A DNA stretch of 5,816 bases from positions 1 through 5,816 of the forward strand of contig CACYBT010000175.1 in assembly GCA_902772715.1 (NCBI GenBank), given 5' to 3'. The notes under the pieces are model-generated. The model was not told where the DNA came from, searched no databases, and worked only from the letters and a program-made list of their open reading frames with translations. The stretch comes from an uncultured Succinivibrio sp. (lineage in GTDB: Bacteria; Pseudomonadota; Gammaproteobacteria; Enterobacterales; Succinivibrionaceae). Position numbers and translations under genes: made by a program. Each line of letters opens with the position of its first letter. Position 1 is the stretch's first letter. Shown here piece by piece: positions 1-5,810 of this stretch.

Positions 1-38
1 ATTTCTAGTAAAATAGCTTAATAGGTTTGTTACTTTTT
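1..38 (+). repeat. Left copy of the 38-bp terminal-region inverted repeat
   Basis: These bases match the reverse complement of 5720-5757 at 36 of 38 positions; the mismatches are at 24 (g against a) and 34 (t against a). The repeat contains one TnsB-type site (16-34) plus its outer flank ATTTCTAGTAAAATA. Identity reaches the very first base, so the inverted repeat probably continues leftward beyond the window. Confidence 0.92.
16..34 (+). promoter_or_regulatory. Putative TnsB-binding site L-a
   Basis: GCTTAATAGGTTTGTTACT differs at only two positions from the right-end copy at 5724-5742 read in reverse complement (GCTTAATAAGTTTGTTACA). Repeated short sites of this type at both ends are where TnsB binds in Tn7-like elements. 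The family role is known; binding at this site is inferred. Confidence 0.8.
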
Positions 39-151
39 AATTTTTCTTCGTATTACCTCTTCTTAAATCCCTTATAAATCACATTTTCTCTTATTTTATG
101 GTGGCTGGCAGGAAACGAGGTCATACTGTCTTTATTTTATTTCTATATGTT

Positions 152-169
152 TTTAATATATTTGTTACT
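152..169 (+). promoter_or_regulatory. Putative TnsB-binding site L-b
   Basis: TTTAATATATTTGTTACT matches the 18-base right-end form CTTAATAAGTTTGTTACA at 14 of 18 positions, including the whole TTTGTTAC core. Its core G (164) is 135 bp from that of L-a (29), close to four steps of the 33-34 bp spacing seen elsewhere in the ends. Confidence 0.6.
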
Positions 170-185
170 TTTAGTATAGTTTACA

Positions 186-203
186 TTAAATTATTGTGTA
201 ACT
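186..203 (+). promoter_or_regulatory. Weak candidate TnsB-binding site L-c
   Basis: This site matches CTTAATAAGTTTGTTACA at 11 of 18 positions and has GTGTAAC in place of the TTGTTAC core. On sequence alone it would not stand out in such AT-rich DNA. It is listed because its core G (198) lies exactly 34 bp from that of the better site at 152-169. Confidence 0.3.
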
Positions 204-243
204 TTTTATTTAGTTATTTGATATATATCAAATTTATAACTTT

Positions 244-261
244 ACTTATTAGTCTGTTACA
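244..261 (+). promoter_or_regulatory. Putative TnsB-binding site L-d
   Basis: The site contains TTAGTCTGTTACA and matches the 18-base right-end form at 13 positions, with the CTGTTACA part nearly identical to the core TTGTTACA. It lies directly before the tnsA start region and overlaps the proposed -35 hexamer, so TnsB bound here could repress its own operon. Confidence 0.5.
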
Positions 262-284
262 TTTATACTTAGAATATCTATTAT
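256..284 (+). promoter_or_regulatory. Candidate sigma70-type promoter of the tnsABC-tniQ operon
   Basis: GTTACA (256-261) and TATTAT (279-284), separated by 17 bp, resemble a weak -35 and a good -10. Transcription would begin near 291, giving a short leader of about 28 nt before the ATG at 319. Both hexamers sit inside putative TnsB sites, matching the arrangement in Tn7, where transposase sites near tnsA overlap the operon promoter. AT-rich DNA yields such hexamers by chance, so this is tentative. Confidence 0.35.
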
Positions 285-294
285 AGTTTGTTCC
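278..294 (+). promoter_or_regulatory. Putative TnsB-binding site L-e
   Basis: The site contains TATAGTTTGTTCC; the AGTTTGTT core is identical to the right-end sites while the outer half is degenerate (11 of 18 matches overall). Its core G (290) is 34 bp from that of the preceding site (256). It covers the proposed -10 hexamer and transcription start of the operon. Confidence 0.45.
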
Positions 295-318
295 CTTTTG
301 CCCATCTGGTACAATTAT

Positions 319-1116
319 ATGACGAAGAAGTGTATTGAAGACTATGAGAATGGGATTAAGTCTGGCCGTGGTTCTGGCAGATTTGAACATTATACTCCGT
401 GGCTTACAGTGAGAGGCGTTAAATCTTGTGCTGTTAAATCACGGCTCTATTCTCTAAGGTTCAACAGGATTTTTCATCTATTTTCTCATGGCGAGGTACT
501 GGCCTTCTATCAGTATGACTGGGATGACAGTATTATTGAGGTAAGAGAGCAGTTTCCTCTCGATCCCAATATTACCTATCAAATATGCAAAGAGTTAAAA
601 CTCCTGCATCCTGGATTCACCCATGGCGGCTCCGTAATGACCACAGATTTTGTGTTAACCCGCAGAAGTAAAGAGATTGGTGAGGAATTATACTCCGCCG
701 TACAGATTAAACACGATGAGGATGATATACGTAACCCTCGCACCTATTCTAAACTTGAAATCGAGCATCAGTACTGGCAGAAAAAAGGACATCCCTGGAA
801 AATATGTCTTTCAAAGTTCTTTAATCCCACTTTCAGTACCAATCTGGAATTTTTCTATCACCTGCGTAATACGCCCTACAAAATATCTTTTCTAAAAACT
901 CTGAAGCACAAGATGCGTACCTTTCTGGGAGATGACAGCATCCGTCCGCGGGATTTACACAACAGAACTGTAAAAATTGGAGAGACCAGTCTTAATTTAG
1001 CGATGGCGATAAACATTCTCTGTGCCAAGAAATTATGGCTCTTTGACATTAAAAACAAGTTATACCATAAATGCACTCTTGCTGACTTTACGGAGGTTAC
1101 CCATGTTAATGAATAA
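319..1116 (+). CDS. tnsA: TnsA, Tn7-like transposon endonuclease subunit
   Basis: TnsA is the restriction-endonuclease-fold partner of TnsB. It cleaves the 5' strands at the transposon ends so the element is fully excised and transposes by cut-and-paste. The 265-aa protein opens with a family-typical segment (IKSGRGSG, then YTPWLTV). The catalytic residues are E59 in SHGEVLAF, D110 in VMTTDFVL, and Q129 and K131 in AVQIKH; the WDDSIIEVREQFPL block lies between the first two. The E-to-D spacing of 51 equals that recalled for Tn7 TnsA (E63, D114). The C-terminal part (SLNLAMAINILCAKKLWLFD) corresponds to the helix-turn-helix domain that contacts TnsC. I chose ATG 319 because it gives a Tn7-like N-terminus; an in-frame TTG at 298 would add seven residues. 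Neither start has a clear Shine-Dalgarno sequence. The 3' end overlaps tnsB by 14 bp. Function is very secure, the start less so. Confidence 0.96.
   Translation: MTKKCIEDYENGIKSGRGSGRFEHYTPWLTVRGVKSCAVKSRLYSLRFNRIFHLFSHGEVLAFYQYDWDDSIIEVREQFPLDPNITYQICKELKLLHPGFTHGGSVMTTDFVLTRRSKEIGEELYSAVQIKHDEDDIRNPRTYSKLEIEHQYWQKKGHPWKICLSKFFNPTFSTNLEFFYHLRNTPYKISFLKTLKHKMRTFLGDDSIRPRDLHNRTVKIGETSLNLAMAINILCAKKLWLFDIKNKLYHKCTLADFTEVTHVNE
1092..1096 (+). promoter_or_regulatory. Ribosome binding site that fixes the tnsB start
   Basis: GGAGG lies inside the end of tnsA, six bases before ATG 1103. It favours that start over the upstream in-frame GTG at 1022, which has no such signal and would overlap tnsA by 95 bp. 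A second ATG at 1109 is in frame but 12 bases from the GGAGG. Confidence 0.8.
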
Positions 1117-3175
1117 TCAGGTTATTACCTGGAATGGGATCTTATATCGGGTGTTATGCATCTATAAGGAGCAGGTTTCCCTATATCCCATGGAGAGTAA
1201 AGATACCGGCATTAATGTGATGGTAACTACTACTGAAAAACTATCAGAGGCTGAACATAATGAGGAGATTGTTATTCAGACGGATGCCTACGATAAACAA
1301 CGCAATCAGCCGGTATCAGGGAAATCAAAAGAAATTGCCGACAGCAATTACCATCTCATCGAGCCAATTGTCACAGAGCAGGATTTACTGTTCGATCTCA
1401 AAAAACTCAAAGCCAAAATCCGTGAGATGTGTGCTGATGAGGAAACTCGTGGCAAAGAACGCCAGATAAAGCGTACACTCCATAACTGGTGGGTAAAAGG
1501 TCAGTCCTTAGGAGCATTAACTCCAGGTTATGGCAATAGTAACGGATTGCGGGAATATACCAACAAACCAGGACGCAAGTCCAAGATAAGTCAGGTTAAC
1601 GGCACTCCTCTCAACAATGAAATACGAGAACACTTTAAAAAGATTTTGCGTAAATACGTCCTCAAAGAAAACGGAGATTCATTACGCCGAGCCTATCGCA
1701 TATTCCTGGGCGAATACAAAGAAAAACATCCAGAAGTGGAAACCTATGATGCTCCAACCTATGCCCAGCTGCAGTACTTCTATTACAAGGAATTTACAAT
1801 TCGTGAGCGTATACAGGCAAGAACCAATCCAATTCACTTTGCAAAGGACATCAAAGCCTACTCTGGCTCCTCACTGGACATCGTAATCGGAGCCGGCTCC
1901 ATCTATACCATTGATTCCACCCCGGCTGATGTAACACTGGTCTCTGAGGACGATCATACCAAGATCGTCGGACGTCCTACCCTCTATGTGGTAAGAGATA
2001 TCTTTACTACTATGATAGCCGGGATCACGGCATCCTTCGATCCTGCCATGTATAAATCCGCTGCTGATGTCCTGTATATATCAATGTTAAACAAGGTAGA
2101 ATACTGCCGTCGTTTTGGTATTGATATCACTGAGGATGACTGGCCGGCCAGTGGCATTCCTGCCTGTGTGGTAGCCGACAATGGTGAACTTGCCGGCAGC
2201 CAGATTGATGTTTTTGCCAGAGCCAATCAGGTAAAAATTACCACAACCGTTTCATATCGCGGCGATCAAAAAGGCATAGTTGAAGAAACCTTTAATGCTC
2301 TGCAGAAATCTGTAAGATCCTTTTTGCCTGGTATTCCGGAAAAACCAGGCTCTAAGAAATCCGGATATAGGGAGAACCGTCAGAATGCAGCCCTAACACT
2401 TAAGGACTATATCAAACTGCTGCTACTGGCTGCCATAGATGTTAATAATCACATCTGTCGCACTATACCAAAGGGACTGAATGCTGAGATTGCGGCCACT
2501 CCCGGCAACTTATGGAAATGGAGTCGAGAACAGAATCTCTGTCAGTTAAGACCTGTAGAAGATAAAAAAGCTTTAAGACTTATGCTGCTGCCGCGTTTTC
2601 CATACACAATTTCCCGTGATGGTCTGTGCGTGCAAAAAATTCGTTATTTCTGTGAGGAAGGTGCTAACAGGGGGTATTTCGATCGTGGTATAAGAGATAA
2701 GAGACCTACCGATATGCAGATTGCCATCGATCCTGCTGATGTTTCAAGAGCATGGTTATTTCCAGAGCCAGAGAAAGAGCCATATAAATATTGGGACTGT
2801 ACTTTAGCCTCTACCAGTCGTCATTTGGAAGGAATGACTCTGTATGAGGCCGAACTTTACATTGGCACTGCCGCTGAGGCTAAGGCCAAGGCCCAGATGG
2901 ACACAGATCTCTATGGTTATAAAATTCGCAAGGCTCAAGAGAAATTGGTAAGAAATGCACTTGAGACCAAGCCTAAAACCACAAAGAGCACCAAAGAGCA
3001 GCTTAAGGAAATTGCCAAAAACAGACAGGAAGAACGTGTAAAGCAGGAATCAGCCAATCCACGCATGCAGGAATTTATAGATAACAACACTACGACTTTG
3101 GCTACAGTGACTGAAGATAATCCAGTGAAAAAGAATTTCAGTTATCCTCAGAACTTTGAAGACATACCAGATTAA
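1103..3175 (+). CDS. tnsB: TnsB, Tn7-like DDE transposase
   Basis: TnsB binds the end repeats, cuts the 3' ends and joins them to target DNA. The 690-aa product is close in length to Tn7 TnsB (702 as recalled). From the N-terminus it has a small domain (ITWNGILYRVLCIY) and helix-turn-helix DNA-binding segments at about 95-250, with a basic GRKSK at 157-161 between them. The RNase H-fold catalytic core follows: D271 in YTIDSTPAD, D359 in VVADNGEL and E394 in KGIVEETF. The 88 and 35 residue spacings equal those of Tn7 TnsB (D273, D361, E396). GRPTLYVVRDIF is another family hallmark. A beta-barrel-like region and a charged helical segment (about 590-650) follow. The last residues (FSYPQNFEDIPD) resemble the acidic and aromatic tail that TnsB proteins use to contact TnsC. 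GC content is clearly higher than in tniQ. Confidence 0.98.
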   Translation: MLMNNQVITWNGILYRVLCIYKEQVSLYPMESKDTGINVMVTTTEKLSEAEHNEEIVIQTDAYDKQRNQPVSGKSKEIADSNYHLIEPIVTEQDLLFDLKKLKAKIREMCADEETRGKERQIKRTLHNWWVKGQSLGALTPGYGNSNGLREYTNKPGRKSKISQVNGTPLNNEIREHFKKILRKYVLKENGDSLRRAYRIFLGEYKEKHPEVETYDAPTYAQLQYFYYKEFTIRERIQARTNPIHFAKDIKAYSGSSLDIVIGAGSIYTIDSTPADVTLVSEDDHTKIVGRPTLYVVRDIFTTMIAGITASFDPAMYKSAADVLYISMLNKVEYCRRFGIDITEDDWPASGIPACVVADNGELAGSQIDVFARANQVKITTTVSYRGDQKGIVEETFNALQKSVRSFLPGIPEKPGSKKSGYRENRQNAALTLKDYIKLLLLAAIDVNNHICRTIPKGLNAEIAATPGNLWKWSREQNLCQLRPVEDKKALRLMLLPRFPYTISRDGLCVQKIRYFCEEGANRGYFDRGIRDKRPTDMQIAIDPADVSRAWLFPEPEKEPYKYWDCTLASTSRHLEGMTLYEAELYIGTAAEAKAKAQMDTDLYGYKIRKAQEKLVRNALETKPKTTKSTKEQLKEIAKNRQEERVKQESANPRMQEFIDNNTTTLATVTEDNPVKKNFSYPQNFEDIPD

Positions 3176-3177
3176 TC

Positions 3178-4755
3178 ATGATTATTGAAGATTTCCAGTA
3201 TCATTTCAGTACCCTTGAGATTTATCGCGGCAATCCTCTAATTGAGGCTCTGCCGGATTTTTTGGAGTACAGTGTTTTAGATATAGTTAAAACCTTAAGA
3301 CATGCTCCTCCGCCATGTCATCCGAGGGCTAATCGCAGACAGCGAGACCAGTGGTTAGGCTCGCTTGTGGATGAGTGTTTTATCCCACTGCCACGACATA
3401 CCGAACTTTTGGAAGTCATTGATTTAATGATAAGACAGGGCTATGTTAACCGTAATCCAATGCAGGATGCGCTGGAGAGGGAACGACTTGCCACTGCCTA
3501 CATGCGTCAGCAGGAAGGAGAAAAGATGCTGCTCACCTATGGCAGCAGTCAGAAAACCACACCTTTATCAGTATCGGTATTAGGCTGTTCTGGTGTTGGT
3601 AAGACCTGTGCTGTAACCAGAATTCTCTCCCTCTATCCGCAGGTATTAAAACATAAAGGCAGCAGAATAGGCACAGAGCTGATTCAGATTGTCTATCTGA
3701 GAGTTGAGTGTCCTCATGAGGGCAGTGTCAAATCTCTCTGCATCAACTGTATTGCCGCTATCGACCAGGTAACCGGTGAAAACTTTTCAAGATGGGCACA
3801 CGGCAGACATTCTATTGAAGAACTCAAGGCCCGCCTCAGTCAGTTACTGACAATCTACCATGTCGGACTTCTGGTTATTGATGAAATGCAGAATATCATG
3901 GCCAGCAGACAAAACCGTGATTTACTGTTTAATTTCCTTGTCAGTATCTCTAATACTCTCTGTGTTCCTTTGATGTTTATCAGTACTCCTAAAATAGGAA
4001 AGTTTATGGAGCTGGATTTTAAAACCAGTCGCCGCTTTGGCTCTTTTGGAACCTTTAAATGGGACTGGCTGAAAAACACCCCTGACAATCATTCAGACTG
4101 GGATGCCTTTATTGGAGAACTCTCGCAGTATAACGTCCTGATGGATGAAAAGCAGACTATGTCAGATGAGGTAAAAAACGCCTTCTATTATTATAGTCAG
4201 GGTGTACCAGATATTCTGTTAAAACTCTTTGTTTTAAGTCAAAAGAAGGCTCAGGTACTGCATGAAAAGCAGTTAAGCCCTGAACTTATTGCCGCCACGT
4301 TCAAGGATTACTTTTCAGCCGTAGCACCTGGCATCAATGCTATTCGAAAAAATGATGCCACGGCTCTTATGGAGTTCCAGGACATTGCCATGCCTAGAAC
4401 AGTGTTTTTCGATGCAAGTGAGACCTTGAGTGATGAAATAGAAAAACAGGAAAATGGAGCCTCAGATTTTAGGGAGCCTGAGATTAACTTAAAGGAGCGT
4501 ATAAAACTCTCACTCTCAACACTCGGCTTAGAGTTCTCAGAGCGACTTGAAGAGGCTCTTGAAAGCATACTTACAGGAGATAAAAATCAGAGTCCAATGG
4601 CGGTTTTACAACAACTTTTGGATAAATATAATGAGGAGCAGGGAAACGAGGCCAAATCGAAAACAAGAGGAAAAAAGAAGAAAACAGAAGAGTCTTTAAC
4701 TACCACTATAAACAGAGAGCCTGATTTACCCGTAGACACTAGTGGAGATGCCTGA
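3178..4755 (+). CDS. tnsC: TnsC, AAA+ ATPase regulator of transposition
   Basis: TnsC assembles on DNA in an ATP-dependent way and couples the target selector (TniQ/TnsD) to TnsAB, also helping target immunity. The 525-aa protein (Tn7 TnsC is about 555) has an N-terminal adaptor region of about 120 residues. The AAA+ core follows: Walker A GCSGVGKT at 136-143, Walker B LLVIDEMQNI with D235 and E236, a sensor-1-like FIST at 267-270, and an arginine pair in SRRFGS (R285, R286) where an arginine finger is expected. The C-terminal third is charged, with a lysine-rich stretch at 493-502 (KSKTRGKKKK) and an acidic tail; in Tn7 this region contacts TnsA. ATG 3178 lies 2 bp after the tnsB stop without a good Shine-Dalgarno sequence, so translation is probably coupled. 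The stop overlaps the tniQ start. Confidence 0.97.
   Translation: MIIEDFQYHFSTLEIYRGNPLIEALPDFLEYSVLDIVKTLRHAPPPCHPRANRRQRDQWLGSLVDECFIPLPRHTELLEVIDLMIRQGYVNRNPMQDALERERLATAYMRQQEGEKMLLTYGSSQKTTPLSVSVLGCSGVGKTCAVTRILSLYPQVLKHKGSRIGTELIQIVYLRVECPHEGSVKSLCINCIAAIDQVTGENFSRWAHGRHSIEELKARLSQLLTIYHVGLLVIDEMQNIMASRQNRDLLFNFLVSISNTLCVPLMFISTPKIGKFMELDFKTSRRFGSFGTFKWDWLKNTPDNHSDWDAFIGELSQYNVLMDEKQTMSDEVKNAFYYYSQGVPDILLKLFVLSQKKAQVLHEKQLSPELIAATFKDYFSAVAPGINAIRKNDATALMEFQDIAMPRTVFFDASETLSDEIEKQENGASDFREPEINLKERIKLSLSTLGLEFSERLEEALESILTGDKNQSPMAVLQQLLDKYNEEQGNEAKSKTRGKKKKTEESLTTTINREPDLPVDTSGDA
4743..4746 (+). promoter_or_regulatory. Ribosome binding site for tniQ within the tnsC 3' end
   Basis: GGAG lies eight bases before the ATG at 4755 in the TGATG stop/start overlap. 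It supports that start and suggests translation coupled to tnsC. Confidence 0.65.
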
Positions 4756-5717
4756 TGGCACTGTTTCTTTATCCCATGGAGAGAGAATCGTATGATAGTC
4801 TACTGATCCGTTCAGCGCATTTATATCAGATGAAATGGATGGAGTTTATTGATCATTTAGACTGCAATCTCAGATATTACTCATGCTTTACAGATTACAT
4901 TGACTTTACCTTTGCAGTCAGCAGGTTATTAGAAAATTACAAGACATTTGATGAACTTTTAAAAGGGCATACTCTTTATAATCTCACATCATACTTTTTT
5001 AATGATGATTATAAGCACAAATTTTACGAAAGTCTGGTATCTGACACAATTCAAACAAATAAAAGTACGAAACAAAGGCTTCTGTTTAGAACTGGTATTT
5101 GGACTTCATGGCAAAATAGGCATATAAATAGCAGAAGATTCTGTCCTAAGTGCATATTAGAACAAAAACAAAAATACGGAACTACATGGCAGCGTATTGA
5201 ATGGATTATTTTTGGACTCGAGTTATGTCCTAAACATAGATGCCGCCTTGTGTACGCAGATCCAGAGAAATACTTTTTAACTTTTGATGAATTAACGGAA
5301 TATCCGCGCACGATCATTGACTACTCAAATAAAAAACCAGAATTTTTTATGGAAAACGTCATGGCAATCGTAAATGGGGAGGTTCCACCTGTAGATTCTG
5401 GCATAATTTTTAATTATATCGTGGAACGTTTAAAAGATCTCAAACTCATAGAAGGTTATAAAACTGATAAAAATCAGTATACTTTAGCCACAATAAAAAA
5501 TTATTTACTTAAAATCCTCTTGTGTGATTACTGGGGAGAAGAATTTATCAGATTATTTTTTGAAGATTCTTATAGCATATACAGCATAACACGTAACCTA
5601 AGAAGTGAAGTTAGTTTTCAAAGTATATATCTATCTAGATGGTTTTACTCTTTAATAACAATTCTGGCCTTATCACAAGGCAAAAACATTAAAGAGATCA
5701 TTCAAGAAATAAAATAG
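4755..5717 (+). CDS. tniQ: TniQ/TnsD-family target-selection protein, short form
   Basis: Proteins of this family connect TnsC to the chosen target: TnsD reads a DNA sequence, TniQ attaches to a CRISPR effector or similar partner. The N-terminus (FLYPMERESYDSLLIRSAHLYQ) is typical. A zinc-binding motif is complete: C130, C133, C158 and H161 in RFCPKC and LCPKH, with 24 residues between the pairs as recalled for Tn7 TnsD. GHTLYNL (71-77) parallels EHTLFPL of TnsD, and KYGTTWQRIEW parallels the YGEAFWQRDW segment. A helical, probably DNA-binding or partner-binding, region follows (about 215-310). At 320 aa the protein ends about where the second C-terminal DNA-binding part of the 508-aa TnsD would begin. 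I cannot tell whether it binds DNA by itself or needs a partner. It is markedly more AT-rich than tnsABC. Its stop lies 2 bp before the right-end repeat. Confidence 0.93.
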   Translation: MALFLYPMERESYDSLLIRSAHLYQMKWMEFIDHLDCNLRYYSCFTDYIDFTFAVSRLLENYKTFDELLKGHTLYNLTSYFFNDDYKHKFYESLVSDTIQTNKSTKQRLLFRTGIWTSWQNRHINSRRFCPKCILEQKQKYGTTWQRIEWIIFGLELCPKHRCRLVYADPEKYFLTFDELTEYPRTIIDYSNKKPEFFMENVMAIVNGEVPPVDSGIIFNYIVERLKDLKLIEGYKTDKNQYTLATIKNYLLKILLCDYWGEEFIRLFFEDSYSIYSITRNLRSEVSFQSIYLSRWFYSLITILALSQGKNIKEIIQEIK

Positions 5718-5719
5718 AA

Positions 5720-5757
5720 AAAATGTAACAAACTTATTAAGCTATTTTACTAGAAAT
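5720..5757 (-). repeat. Right copy of the 38-bp terminal-region inverted repeat
   Basis: This is the reverse complement of 1-38 with two mismatches. It starts 2 bp after the tniQ stop, so the gene runs directly into the transposon end. The first TnsB-type site of the right end (5724-5742) is inside it, followed by the flank TATTTTACTAGAAAT. Confidence 0.92.
5724..5742 (-). promoter_or_regulatory. Putative TnsB-binding site R-inner
   Basis: TGTAACAAACTTATTAAGC has the same TGTAACAAACT core as the next two copies but is one base shorter in the outer half. It is the direct counterpart of the left site at 16-34. Confidence 0.8.
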
Positions 5758-5776
5758 GTAACAAACTGAATTAAAC
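5757..5776 (-). promoter_or_regulatory. Putative TnsB-binding site R-middle
   Basis: TGTAACAAACTGAATTAAAC matches the outer copy at 18 of 20 positions and begins 33 bp after the inner copy. Its left-end counterpart would lie outside the window. Confidence 0.82.
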
Positions 5777-5789
5777 AACTGCCATTTTT

Positions 5790-5809
5790 TGTAACAAACT
5801 TTATTAAAC
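5790..5809 (-). promoter_or_regulatory. Putative TnsB-binding site R-outer (terminal)
   Basis: TGTAACAAACTTTATTAAAC begins 33 bp after the middle copy and ends 7 bp from the window edge. In Tn7-like ends the outermost transposase site starts about this far from the cleavage point. Confidence 0.82.
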
Positions 5810-5810
5810 A

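Larger units (their letters stand above)
1..297. other. tnsA-proximal transposon end and operon leader (no gene)
   Basis: This is a very AT-rich non-coding stretch before tnsA. It carries one strong TnsB-type site near the edge (16-34), another good one at 152-169, and three progressively weaker ones (186-203, 244-261, 278-294), all in the same orientation with GTTAC pointing toward tnsA. A candidate promoter lies at about 256-284. A possible IHF-like sequence (TATCAA, four bases, ATA; one mismatch to the consensus) lies at 226-238 in the larger gap between sites. One patch, about 99-124, is visibly richer in G and C than its surroundings and is unexplained. A 62-residue open frame at 98-286 is judged not to be a gene. 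Confidence 0.75.

Noticed and set aside
98..286. 62-residue hydrophobic open frame in the left end
   Set aside because: It has no ribosome binding site, its composition is what AT-rich DNA translates to (Phe, Leu, Ile, Tyr), and it overlaps several putative TnsB sites and the candidate promoter.
298..318. TTG start adding seven residues to TnsA
   Set aside because: It is possible, but it has no Shine-Dalgarno sequence, it lies almost on the proposed transcription start, and ATG 319 gives the usual TnsA N-terminal length.
1022..1102. GTG-initiated extension of tnsB by 27 codons
   Set aside because: It would overlap tnsA by 95 bp, has no ribosome binding site and gives an N-terminus unlike TnsB. 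ATG 1103 follows a GGAGG at good spacing.
3855..4088. Minus-strand open frames inside tnsB, tnsC and tniQ (for example 3855-4088, 4308-4568, 5051-5317)
   Set aside because: They lie opposite strongly conserved coding sequence and show no recognisable family features or start signals.
5724..5809. Regularly spaced repeats resembling a short CRISPR array
   Set aside because: Repeat units are only about 20 bp with 13-bp AT-rich gaps, one copy also occurs inverted at the other end, and they adjoin a TGTACA terminus. They are transposase-binding repeats.
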